This document shows positions 35,139 to 45,922 of a DNA stretch of 64,000 nt, piece by piece. Made by a program: the position numbers and the translations under genes. The notes under the pieces were generated by a model. That model ran no database searches. It was not told the DNA's origin and saw nothing but the letters and a program-made list of their open reading frames with translations. Numbering within the stretch: position 1 is the stretch's first letter; each line of letters opens with the position of its first letter. The DNA is from Cololabis saira (lineage: Eukaryota; Chordata; Actinopteri; Beloniformes; Belonidae): NCBI RefSeq assembly GCF_033807715.1, contig NC_084587.1, positions 26,179,517 through 26,243,516 of the forward strand. The letters run 5' to 3'.

Positions 35139-35272
35139 CCCACAATAACAATGAAGAAGTCCAATCTGTTCCATGTGTCGCCTAGGTAACCTTTCTGACC
35201 TATGACCCCAAGAGCCACCATCTTCACAAGCATTTCTCCAGCAAAAAACACAAAGATCCCGTCATCCAGAGC
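35139..35272 (-). CDS. cacna1h: cacna1h exon 4: domain I S2-S3
   Basis: Residues 119-162 plus two bases of Gly163. [10 protein letters not shown]...EMLVKM is S2 and [10 protein letters not shown] is S3, joined by the nearly invariant YLGDTWN. Asp121 aligns with the S2 aspartate (human Asp140) linked to nickel/zinc block of CaV3.2. Glycines replace more usual residues at several S2/S2-S3 positions (DDG, FAGEM, QKGYLG where a Cys is usual). The acceptor is preceded by a TG-rich tract instead of a polypyrimidine tract. Confidence 0.93.
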
Positions 35273-35285
35273 CTGCGCATTCACA

Positions 35286-35332
35286 CACAGACACACACAC
35301 ACACACGCACACAGACACACACGCCCGGAGGA
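35286..35332. repeat. CA-rich tract upstream of the exon 4 acceptor
   Basis: Interrupted CA units with CG/AG breaks, read as TG in the transcript, ending about 14 bp before exon 4 (35272). Confidence 0.9.
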
Positions 35333-35473
35333 TTAGCGTAAACTGATTAAGCGGAATAAAAATTAAAGCAAAACCTTTGCAGGCCCTTGATAATGAAGTC
35401 TCAAAGCATACCATAATTAGTTTGTAATTTGAGATATTGTAAGTCCATGTTTGTGTGTATGCATGTGCTTTAC

Positions 35474-35567
35474 CTGCAGTAGGAAAGGGGTGTGGTCACA
35501 AGGCTGGAACATCCCCAAAGTCACACAGTTCAGCAGGATGGCCAAAATGCTGACGCGCTCAAACCAT
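35474..35567 (-). CDS. cacna1h: cacna1h exon 3: domain I S1
   Basis: Codon 87 is completed (CC|A), followed by residues 88-118. It begins [20 protein letters not shown], the conserved S1 helix, then QPC and a shortened S1-S2 loop before the CAG|GTAAAG donor. Mammalian CaV3.2 has about six more residues here and two further cysteines, which this exon lacks; the frame and both splice sites are intact, so this is a real in-frame deletion rather than a mis-set boundary. Confidence 0.9.
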
Positions 35568-36330
35568 GTGACACAAGGTTAAGGCTCAACACAGTTGTTG
35601 GCTGCGACTGAACATTGCTCACGGTTGAAAAATCTAATATCATCACATTTCACAAAGCTGTGCATGTTCAAAATAAGGAAATTATTTTTCCACTTAACCC
35701 TTTGAGATCTGAAATGTGTGCAAGTGTGCTCAAAGGTTGGGTAAGCTTAGGGTAGAAGATCTTTTTTCCTGAAGTTTTCTTTTCTTGCTATATACCTATA
35801 TACACCAGTACCAAAAAAAATAAATTAAAAGCTTTCACATCCCCCTACAGACACCATTCACTCAATGTGCATGACCCAAGTAAATTATTGGACTTTTGTG
35901 TCTTCTGTCTTTCTGTCTTTCTTTAGTGGATGGGCATTTTGTGAAATTTGTATGCTCAAGAGGCAGATCTGAATGAAGAGGGTTGTGCATTTTAAGTGTA
36001 TGTTTTCAACTTATTGCTGATTCCTAGGTGTTTTTTTCTCCCCAAGCTTTAAGAGTTGCATCAGGTGTTAATGAGTAAATAAAGATCTTTGATTAACTTG
36101 AAACATAACTACAAGTTTGGTGCAAAACCTAAGCAGTATCTCAAACGTTTGATAAATGTCAAGTGCAAAACAACTGCATCTGACAAAGTTGTGTTTTCTA
36201 TCCTCACAATAGGTCCATTAAAGACTAATGGTGGAGGACGTTGAGAACCTCTTTGATTTTGGAAATTTAATTTCTATTTCTGTAAGCAATAGACAGAAAT
36301 TGTCTTTATTTTTCTCAAAAGTAAAAAGAA

Positions 36331-36512
36331 AGGGCCACCGGGTGGCACAGTGGTCAAAGCAAGCAACCCATGTGCTGAGGCTACAGTCCTCCTGCAGCGG
36401 CAGCAGGTTCGAGTCCCGGCCTGCAGCCCTTTGCTGCATGTCGTCCCCATCCTCTCTCTACACCTTGAATAAAGGCCACTAGAGCCACAAAAAAATCTTA
36501 AAAGAAAAAAAA
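36331..36512 (+). mobile_element. tRNA-derived SINE
   Basis: Pol III box A TGGCACAGTGG (36343-36353) and box B GGTTCGAGTCC (36406-36416) are both present. The body (GCCCTTTGCTGCATGTCGTC) and tail (AATAAAGGCCACTAGAGCC, then A-rich) match a common teleost SINE. In the U12 intron, antisense to cacna1h. Confidence 0.88.
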
Positions 36513-39500
36513 AGTCACAAGACAACCATTCCAGGAGCCAACCACTTCTGAAGAATTTCAAACACCTCATCTTCCACAACTTAAGATGAGTTATTCAAAG
36601 CAGTAGCTCTTCTTGTTGCGCCTGTTACATCATGCAAAGCCCAATTCCCGCAGAAAAAAGCCTTTTTGGTGCATCACTTGACCTCTAAATGTGAAAAACG
36701 TATTTCCAACACAGTTTTGTGAAGATTCCAGAAGAACCACCTCATGTGAGCATAAAAACATTTTTTACATTATGGGAGTTTTTGCAAACGTGAAGCGCTT
36801 CCATAGGCAGGACTGTATGAGAAAGCCTTAATCTTTATCTTATTTATTAGTTACAATTAAATCTACGAGTGGTTACTTACAAATGAATGTATGTGCTCAA
36901 CACAACATGTCATAAAAAATTCAAACTGGCTCTTCTCTGCTCAGTTCTGTCTCACCTTATCTTTAATTTCCACACCACACCCCATCAGGACTGACTTGCC
37001 CAAAATAATGAACAGTATTCTGTAGGAATATTGTTATGCCAGGTATGTCTGTTTTCGCCCCACATAAATCTCACCACAAAGAAATATTAGCTTACATTTG
37101 GACTCAAACATGAATTTCATGCATGTATATTTTTTGAACATCTGGCACCCACGTTACCGTCATTGCCATAGTGCATGATTCACATAATTTCATACTCATC
37201 AATCCACTCAGTGACCCCTCCTGCCCTGTGTGAGAATCATCTGCATTCATTAACTTCCCAGTTCTTCCTTCTATCTGTCACCCTTCACAATATTGCCAGC
37301 GGTAATGTCTGCAAAAACCCAGAAGAAACCCTGAGGAATCTGTCCGCCGAAGTTAAAGGTCTGCCTCGTGTGCACCGCATCGGTCTGCACATTGCATTTA
37401 CAAGCGTTTTGTGTCCCACAGCTTAAAATCAAATTTACAAGCACAGAACTGACTGCACAGTGCACTAATCACAAAACTTCTGATAATAAGCTTAAATGTG
37501 TCAGGCGTCGGTCTAAAAGCACAACTTCTGATGGGATATTCTGAAATGTTCAAATTTAACCACTACAAAAGCCACAAAAGCCAGACAGCTACCATGAACC
37601 AGGCGTACACTTTTGAAGACAAGTCATTCAAGTTTAAATGTAAACTTGGATGTGTTTAAACATCTGCGTTTGCTTGCTAGCTGTCAAACTGGAGAACGGA
37701 CCATGGATCAGACTTGAAGAGCAGTGGAGTTTAAAAGAGAAAACAATCTGAGGTAAGTTAAATGAAACATTGTGTTGAACTTGCGGAAAACATGTACAAG
37801 CACACATACACACAACTGAGCGCCAAGTGAATGGATGACAAGAATGTATTCAAGAGGCAAGGACGCATACATAACAAAGCCTGGAGCATGCACATGGATG
37901 CACACACACACACCCACATGTGCGTACACCCGCACACACAAGCACACAAACAGAGAGTCCCCTTCCCGGACACTTTGCTCTCGAGAGGGCAAAAAAATTA
38001 ATGAGAGTACAATCCTTTATCACCCTTGAGACAGAGACCGAATGAAAGAAATGAGAGGAAGCGGGAAAGGAGCGAGGGTAATCCAGTGTCCTCCCTTCGC
38101 TATCGTTGCCATGGGAACCCCCATCTCACTGTGGGAACTGACTTCTGAGTTTCACGATCCACTTGCATCCTGTCTGGACTGGAACACAACACAATTAACA
38201 CACACGTAAACACACTCACACAGACAAACAGAAAGCTGTGTCCTGCTGCACAACTCCTGCTGATGCTTCATTCCTTCAGCTGACAAGGGTCCTTTTAATC
38301 CTATTCCACCTGTTTAAGTTATAGAAGCTTAAATTATTTTGTGTGCCTCACAGATAGACCCACGCATAGACACACATGCTTGGTTAAACAAGGGAAGTGG
38401 CAGGGTCAAGGTGTTATTGATGGATGAGATTGGGAGTATTACCACAGTTGGCACATCATTCAACATCAGCAATGGAACACAAAGGGAACGTCCTTTCCTC
38501 CGTTTCACTCACTTCACTGCTTTTCCTTTATCTTCTCTCACACTCAACCTTCCTCTCTATCATCTCTCATTTTCCTCTCTTTGGCCCAATTATTTTTCTC
38601 CTCGCTTAGCTCCTCCCGCTCTGTCTTTCCCTCTTCCTTTATATAGCCCGGCATAATTTCTCATCTTCATTCCGTATGACTTCTTGCATATCTCTTTTGC
38701 CTTTCCCATCCACTCTCGTGCACATGCACAAGAGTGGAAGCTCCGCGCCGTCTTCTCCTGTTTCCGACCATCTCCATATATGATAACCTTCAGGCAGAAT
38801 CTAGTCTCTGTTAGAAACCGCAACCTTAACTAACAGACAAAGTACAAGTATGCTGACTAATCAACATCACCAGAGAGAACAATGAGGCAGAAAGACAGAC
38901 AGTGTGAGTGACAGTGATATAAATTGAGCAAGTGAGGAAAAAGAGGTGCAATCAAAAAATGACGTGATGTAAATGGTTTAATGTTTATGGGTTTTTTTTT
39001 TAAATCGCTGCTCAAATTAAGGAGGGAGAGAAGACTTTTAGCCTTGAAGTGTAAACAACTGCTGATGCTGCATGGGATGTGCTCATTGTCTTTGCTCCTA
39101 ACTGCATTATCTGCTCATCTTCACATTCGTCCTCTCTCTCCAAGAGCTACCACACCTCTGTTCCTGGCCCTCCCCTCGCATGCTCCCCTCTCTTGAACTC
39201 TCTCTCCTTGAGTGCCAACACAGGTAATAAAGGTCAGGCAGACATTATAAATCAAATCAGATCATATCACCGTGATCTTTCTGGCTTCATCCTCCTCCCT
39301 TGGCTAGGATACACGTGCTAAGGCCAGCATGGGGGGACATTTTCACGTGAAAAACCTTCATTAACTTAAAGGCTCATCCACGGGAACAAAAAGGCCTGTT
39401 CGGGATGCATAGATAGTCGTCGAGTGTCCATTGAAGTACCTCTCACATAAGGGACAGTTTTTTTTCTCATTTTTTTTTTCGAGATTACATGTATTAATAG

Positions 39501-40462
39501 TTTTGTCAGCTTTTTCTATCATCTCTAAACTACTAAAAGGGACACATTTGAATCTCTTTATTTTTTATTCATTAACTATGGAAGAATAGTTTTAAATTAT
39601 TTATCTGACACTGACACTGTATGAAGCATCTATGTTCATTTTTGCCCTGAAACCAGCATTTTTAGCTCCTGTCTATTTAAAGGCGTCCCTTTTCCTTAAA
39701 GCCAAGTTTCTTCTGATTAGTAGCCTCCATGCTTGTGAGCAGAACAGCTCACCCTCTTGCTAGTCTGAAAGTTAAGAAAACAATCTTCACACTTGCAAGA
39801 ATGTTTCATAATTATTGCATTCTTTTTAAGAAATGGCAACTTCCAAAATCTATCTGTACATGTCTGAGCTTCAATTCAACCTGAAGTATGAGAATTGAAA
39901 GCAGAAAAATCTGCATTTTACTGCTTGATCGGAAAGGAAATAAGTCTTCAGATCACAAGACATAAGTAAAGTACTTGTCGATATAACTCTAAACTTTTTT
40001 GCTGAACAATCACACTCCCCAAATGGCAGCAGCGCTCTCCTACTGTAGCAGCCAGCGGGAGAGCAGCGGCTCCTACAAAAACTGCTTGAGAAAGGCATAA
40101 AGAGCGGGAAATACTTTGCCTAAAACGACTGTAATTCCTAAATGGTACATGCCATATTTTTATGAAACCTCGCAATTTAAAACAAAAGATGTACACTTTG
40201 ATCAAAACTTAATTGTTTTATCTCAAGCCACTGTGGTGGAATATAAATGCAAATTTATAAAAACTAATTGTAATTGTCCAAATACTTCTGGACCTAATTG
40301 TACAACCTCAGGTGAGAACAAACGTCCAATTATTTTTACTGTTATTTGACAAAAGTTAAAAAAATAAGAAAAATAAATATTGGGAAGACTAAGTACTTCC
40401 TTACCGCTTTTATAGAATTTAAGATGGTGAGTTTCAGCCAAGTTCTGCTAGTCATCACCTTG

Positions 40463-41162
40463 TGATGACACACTTTACATGCAGTCAAAATTCGGGTTAT
40501 TGCTAATATTCCGGTTACTGAAACATTCAGAATATTCCGTTTACATGCGTGAGCAAACAGGGTTATCCCTGTATACATGGTGATTAATCATTCGGGATAT
40601 CCCGATCCACCAGCGACGCGCGGAGAACGTGATGACGCAATTAGCGTCATTTCCGCTTCTTCTTCCTGTATCCAAATTCAAAACAAATGCTGCTTCGCGC
40701 AACTTTTCGCTCACCTTCTTGTAAATCTGGCTATCCCCGTACTTTCTACCGTCTACAAATGCCAAAATGTTCATATCCTTCATTCAATTTATAAAGTGAT
40801 TAGTCTCCTCCTCACTCCAAAAGTGTGGCGTGGTCTTGCGTTTCTCCATGTTTATAAGAACTTCCTGGACTCAAAAGACCAGGATTCCTTATGAACAGAG
40901 CATGCGCAGAAAACAAATTGATGTTCCGTTTGATGGGGATATTCCGTTTGACGTTTACATGACCGAATATTCAGGTTTTAAAAGGAGTAACCCAGGGGTC
41001 ATATTTGGGTTTTTAAAAATTTGCTCATATTTGGGTTTTTAAAAACCCAAATATGAGCAAATTCGGGTATTTCAAAGGGGTTATTTGTGTTTACATGGCC
41101 GTGCAAATTCGGGTTATTGCCAATATTCGGGTTTTAAAAGGGTTATTGACTGCATGTAAACG
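40463..41162. mobile_element. MITE with CATGCAGTCAA ends
   Basis: Left end TTTACATGCAGTCAAAATTC and right end GGGTTATTGACTGCATGTAAA are inverted, with TA just outside CATGCAGTC on each side (possible TA target). Subterminal repeats of TTCGGGTTATTGC. Contains a 46-bp perfect palindrome (41018-41063). Confidence 0.7.
41018..41063. repeat. 46-bp perfect palindrome without spacer
   Basis: 41018-41040 is the exact reverse complement of 41041-41063 (arm core TTTGCTCATATTTGGGTTTT). Confidence 0.93.
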
Positions 41163-44149
41163 CAGTCGATGATCAGCAGGTCTGCTGACCTCTAAAAGAA
41201 TAAGCTTTGACTGTTTGCTTATCTGGAACATTTAGGTGTGTGTTAATAAAGTGCCAAGAAGGAAAAATATAAGCAATTACTCCTGCACATCAATCTGAAG
41301 AAGTTTATAAAATGATTTCCAAATAATTTAGAGTTCAAAGTTCTGCGTGATAAAGATTATTCACAAGCGGAAAGTATTCAAGAGAGTTGCGAATCACATG
41401 AGAGTAGCTCCCAGTAAATTTACCCCAAAGTCAGACGACCATACAATCCTAAGAGCCGTACACGCCTCACTGGGTGTGTTTCATGTTAAAACTCATGACA
41501 GCACAGAAGAAGTCTCCCAGGAGAAAAAGTATGAAAGCAAGACCGGGGCTCACCAAACCTCATCTGAACAAACTTCTAGAAAACTGTTCTATGGACAGTT
41601 GAGCCCAAAGTGGAGTTGTTTGGCCCTAATTCCCAGTGCTACGTTTGGTCACAACAAAAGACAGCATTTCAGCATAAACACCTCATATCTACTGTCAAGC
41701 AATGGAGGACTGATGATTTTGGATTTTTTTGCAGCCAAGGGACCTGGGCACCTTGGAGTCAATCAATGCGGTTATCTCTGCACATCTAAATCGAGTTATT
41801 GGCAATAATTGAGCCAAGGATTTAACTGGAGTTTACAAGTAATCCGAGTATACATGCACAAGAAGAGAATGGGATTATTGAGTGAGGTGTGTATGACACC
41901 GCAACCCTAGGTAGCGCTACACGCCCTTTCGCGTTGGCATTCTTCCGGTTAGTAGGAACAATTAGTAAACAAGCATATTGGAAGCAGACGCAGAAGGAGG
42001 ATAAAAACACGTAAAAATATGGACACCAACGATGCAGCAGCTCTGTAAATTACATACATACGTAGCCTGATCATGTTGCAGGTAAGTTGCACGCAAAGTC
42101 TTCCTCTTCTTCTTCTGCTACGGTTGTGATGCCGTGACTGTTATTATTCCGGCTTCCGTGGTCTCGTCCCTCCCAGAAGGGGGGCTCCCAGGCCAGTCAA
42201 TACTAACTAAACCTGGTTTGAGTATACATGCCAGAATAGCTAGTATTAATTATATGGCTCTAATAGCTAATTTTTTCAAGAGCTCCAGTTCAGTTGGACG
42301 ACAGCCCGACTAAGGTGTATACATGGCTTTTAAAACTTCGATGTCTGTCGTACTCAGGCTATAATTCAACTTCCTGTTTGTGCATGTAAACATGCTGACG
42401 AAGTCAAGTGTAATCCCTCTGTATGTCAGAGTATTCTAGCAGAAAATGTGAGGCCGTTGGTCCCACAGATAAAGCTTGGCCGAAAATCACCAGTTATGAG
42501 GCGCACCAGAAAATCTAAGAATGACTGAAAAGAAAATTATCAAGGTTTTGGAACGGCCTCGTCGGACTCCGGACCACTACCCAAATGAAATAGTATGGTG
42601 GGGCTTTATCTGAGCTGTGCATTACTGAATCCCCCAAAACCTCAATGGCCTGAAGCTATTTCATAAGAAGAAAATGGCCAAAAAACCTCCATAACAATGT
42701 GAAGGACTGATACAGTCAAACAAGAAATGCCTACTTCAAGTGGTTGCTCCTAAAGTTGTGAACAAGTTACGGAATAGCTACAAACCAGATGATTTTTATT
42801 ATATTTTTACATTAAAAAAAAGGATTGAAAGGGGAGTACTAACTTTCACACAACTGTACATGCAAAGCAAAAGAAGACAGTTGAAAAAAGTTTGAGACAT
42901 CCTGGTGACATCCTTTGTAATCCATTGCATTTTAATTGGTACTTTAACTGCAATCCAACAACAATCATGTGTTTCATCCAGCATCTGTAAGGAATTGCAT
43001 TTATTTTACCAACTATTTTGTCATTTAAGTGTGTAAATTGTGGAACTATGAGAATTGTGAATATTTTACAAGCCATCAATAAAGCCCCTTGGAGCAACTT
43101 AAAGCCCTTTAAAGACAGAGGTGGTTCTGAAAAGTAATGACGCTGTGAGGAAATGCAGCTTCAAAAGTGATCCTGAAATACGAACTACCGCTCACTAGTT
43201 TCATTCTCTCAGCTGTGTGGCCTCACATCCTCACGTTGGCATCCGCACACACAGACTTGATTAAGCATAACCTAGTTAAGCTCAAAGTCTTCCTTGTAAA
43301 GTGTGTGTGGGGGGGGCTCCGCAAGCGCACATGTAAGGGTGAGGGGAGGGGGGTGTCTGATGAAAAGGTAAAAGCTGAATCAAGTTGTCAAGTCCACTGT
43401 GCACCCGACCCGGCCCCCCACCACCGAGAGTGTGACAGCTGGTAACCATGGAGACACTTTGCTGGAGTTGTGTTAATTGGCTGAAAGGATTTTGACAGCA
43501 GCTCACCCTACTTTGGATAAGATTTCCTCTTATTTGTGGTTGCCTCTCTATCACCTCCCCTTTCACACGGCCCAAACGGGAAACTGTTTGGGAAAAGAAA
43601 CAGAGGGGGGGATAAATATTGAACGTGGGATTGATACTGAGAAGAGAGGGATGAAAAAAACAGAAAAAGAAAATGAGAGAGAGGAGAATAAGAAGGAAAA
43701 AAGCCCATCCCAGAAAGGTACTTGTAAAGGAGTGAAAGAATCAGCTTTTCTCATCTTTAAACAAAAGGAGCACTCTGAATGTTTCATGCACTTCTGAATA
43801 AGTTATATCCTATGTGCATGCGTCCGTGCGCAGTGTATCTGTAAATGTGTGTGTGCACTTATCCCCAAACGCCCACGTGAGGTAGTGCCTGTTTATGCAT
43901 GTGTCATACGAATGAAAAGAGTGCCACATGGAAAACTGAGGACTTTGCAATGTACAGTAGTAACCTTTCTTCAAACTTACAGTATGGCTAGGATATTTCC
44001 CCAAAAAAGGAAAACCAAGGGAAATAATGAAAATAAATGGGGAACAAAAACTGTTATAAATCAGCGAAAAAACTTTTTTTTTTGTCTTGTTCCATACTTT
44101 GGGGCATGGAACAAGGCATGGTGTAAACACGGTACACAGGAAGGGATAT

Positions 44150-44151
44150 AC

Positions 44152-44208
<57 letters not shown>
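44150..44208. repeat. (TA)n microsatellite
   Basis: CATATACATATATA... about 25 TA units, within the U12 intron. Confidence 0.95.
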
Positions 44209-45421
44209 CACTTTTTTTTTTAAACAGGACAGAAGGAGAGTTGCCTCAGGAAAAATAGGACTGGACTTTTAGTTCATGGATACCCCACCTCCCACATTTA
44301 CATTTACACCACTCCACCACCCACAGCGGGCTGGCATTAATGTTCCTGTCGGCCAACGTCCAGCCACATTACTTCCACCGCAGATCAGAGAACTATGTTC
44401 AGTCGTCATGAGCATGAAGCAGGACACTCACCAGCAACTGTGCTGTACGGACACACAGATGGATAAAAGACAGACCTGCAAAAGTTACATGAAAATAAGA
44501 CTGCAAGCGGAAGTAACCAGGTCGTTGGGGCAGTGCTACGCTGTTGCCAAGCAACCAGGTGATTCCACTAAAGAGCCTCTCCAGGGGAGATTCCCTTCCT
44601 TCTGTGAGGGCATTTGCCTGCTTGTGAGTCCTCATGCTGTTTTGTGCGTGTGGGAGAGAGTGTGTACATGTGTGCAAGCCAGTGCTGACACAGTGAGAGT
44701 ACAGTGATCTGGGATGCGTCTATGGTAACAACCCAGCAGGCTACAATAGAGACTGGCATTGCAGTTTTAGTATAAAAAACAAATAAATAAAATAAGTAAT
44801 TCTTGTTTTCCTCCTAAATTTTATTTATTCAGCAATTATGTATTTATATTTCATGGAGTACGCAGAGTGCTGACTTAGTAAAGACCAACAGACAGGCAAT
44901 GACAAGTAAATAATGACACACAAGCAGAGGAGCACACAAACACAAGCGAGCCACATACACTCGCTCTGGAAAATATTCAATTTCGAGAGCCTCAACAAAT
45001 CCCTGAAGTGTTGCTGACGTTTATGCACGCTTCAGAGTATTTGTGGCTGCTCACACACACACACACACACACGTTTCAACGCTGATAGCCTCACCTACAC
45101 ACACTCACACCTTCACGTCTACAGCGGGACTGGATGGAGGCTGAGGCAGAGACAGCGAGGAGATTGGGAGGTGAGACAGTGAAGACAGAAGCAGACCTAA
45201 GTTTGAGAGGTGACGCATGTCTTTATTATTTCTAACTCTTTCCGCCATATAAATAGAGGCCAGAAACAATGCAACTGACAGGCAGCTGTAACCCTGGAGA
45301 TTCATTATGGCTTGTCACTATGGAAACCTCCAATCAGGGAAAAATGTTAGCTATCGTTTCCTACCACTAATGGTTCCAAGGAAATACCTGAGCTCCATCA
45401 AAAACACACAATGTATATGCA

Positions 45422-45456
<35 letters not shown>

Positions 45457-45662
45457 CACTGACCTTGTTCTCACATCTCCTCTGTGCTTAAAAGTAATAT
45501 AAACATTCAGGCACTTGTTTCCCTGTATGCATAACAGTTTTGAGAAACTACAGAGCAGAAACACAGACAATGTGTCACTCACGTCATGAAACGAGAGGCA
45601 CTTGTGCACAATTGCACGCATGTTCGCAGTACTTCAGGTGTACTACCAGCAGTGAAGGATAT

Positions 45663-45922
45663 GGGTGGCAGACAACTCGAAGGCACCAGGAGCGGGGAGG
45701 GCTGGTTTGAGTCAGAGCCAAAAGAACCACCGGTGCTAGGGAGGGGTATGGCAGCTCTTCTGTTTCCTCCTCGTCCCCCTCTTCTTCTTTTCCCACTTTG
45801 TACTCCCACTCCTCTTCCCCAACTGATATGTGAACCTTCTCCCCCTCATCTTCCTCATCCTCTCCCCCCTGCGTCGGTCCTCCATGCTGCTCATCCAGGT
45901 CTGGCTCCTGGATGCCCATCAT
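45663..45922 (-). CDS. cacna1h: cacna1h coding exon 2: start codon and cytoplasmic N-terminus
   Basis: Residues 1-86 plus two bases of codon 87. The chosen start ATG at 45922-45920 has A at -3 (ACCATGA); a second ATG follows directly. The first 55 residues are very acidic (runs of Glu/Asp) and poorly conserved. The end reads [10 protein letters not shown]..., then [15 protein letters not shown], matching the conserved pre-S1 segment of CaV3.2 (PYPALA...RPRSWCLRLVCNP). The exon ends CC just before ATATCCTT, a U12-type 5' splice site with no GT. Acceptor AGs are available at 45947, 45941 and 45930; the frame is also open upstream of the ATG, so an earlier start spliced from a coding exon 1 is possible. 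Confidence 0.82.

Larger units (their letters stand above)
40380..42890 (+). mobile_element. Tc1-like remnant, copy B, split by two insertions
   Basis: Same family as 3895-4480. Pieces: 40380-40465, 41165-41763 (includes TTTTGGATTTTTTTGCAGCC and GGACCTGGGCACCTTGGAGTC) and about 42408-42890 (GTCGGACTCCGGACCACTAC, GTGAACAAGTTACGGAATAG). Interrupted by a MITE at 40463-41162 and by unrelated sequence at about 41764-42407. Frames are broken. Confidence 0.6.
35568..45662 (-). other. Intron 2, candidate U12-type AT-AC intron (about 10.1 kb)
   Basis: Read on the minus strand the intron starts ATATCCTT (45662-45655) and ends ...GCCTTAACCTTGTGTCAC (35585-35568). The first eight bases match the minor-spliceosome AT-AC 5' site. 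CCTTAAC at 35584-35578 matches the U12 branch consensus and lies about 11 nt from the terminal AC. Joining CC|A restores the conserved proline codon before WFER in frame; no GT-AG pair does this. The intron contains a SINE (36331-36512), a Tc1-like copy broken by two insertions (about 40380-42890), a TA-repeat near 44150-44205, CA tracts near 45050-45070 and 45425-45455, and otherwise no gene that I can see. Confidence 0.85.

Noticed and set aside
36343..36416. A tRNA gene
   Set aside because: A and B boxes are present, but no clover-leaf is evident and the sequence continues as a known SINE type.
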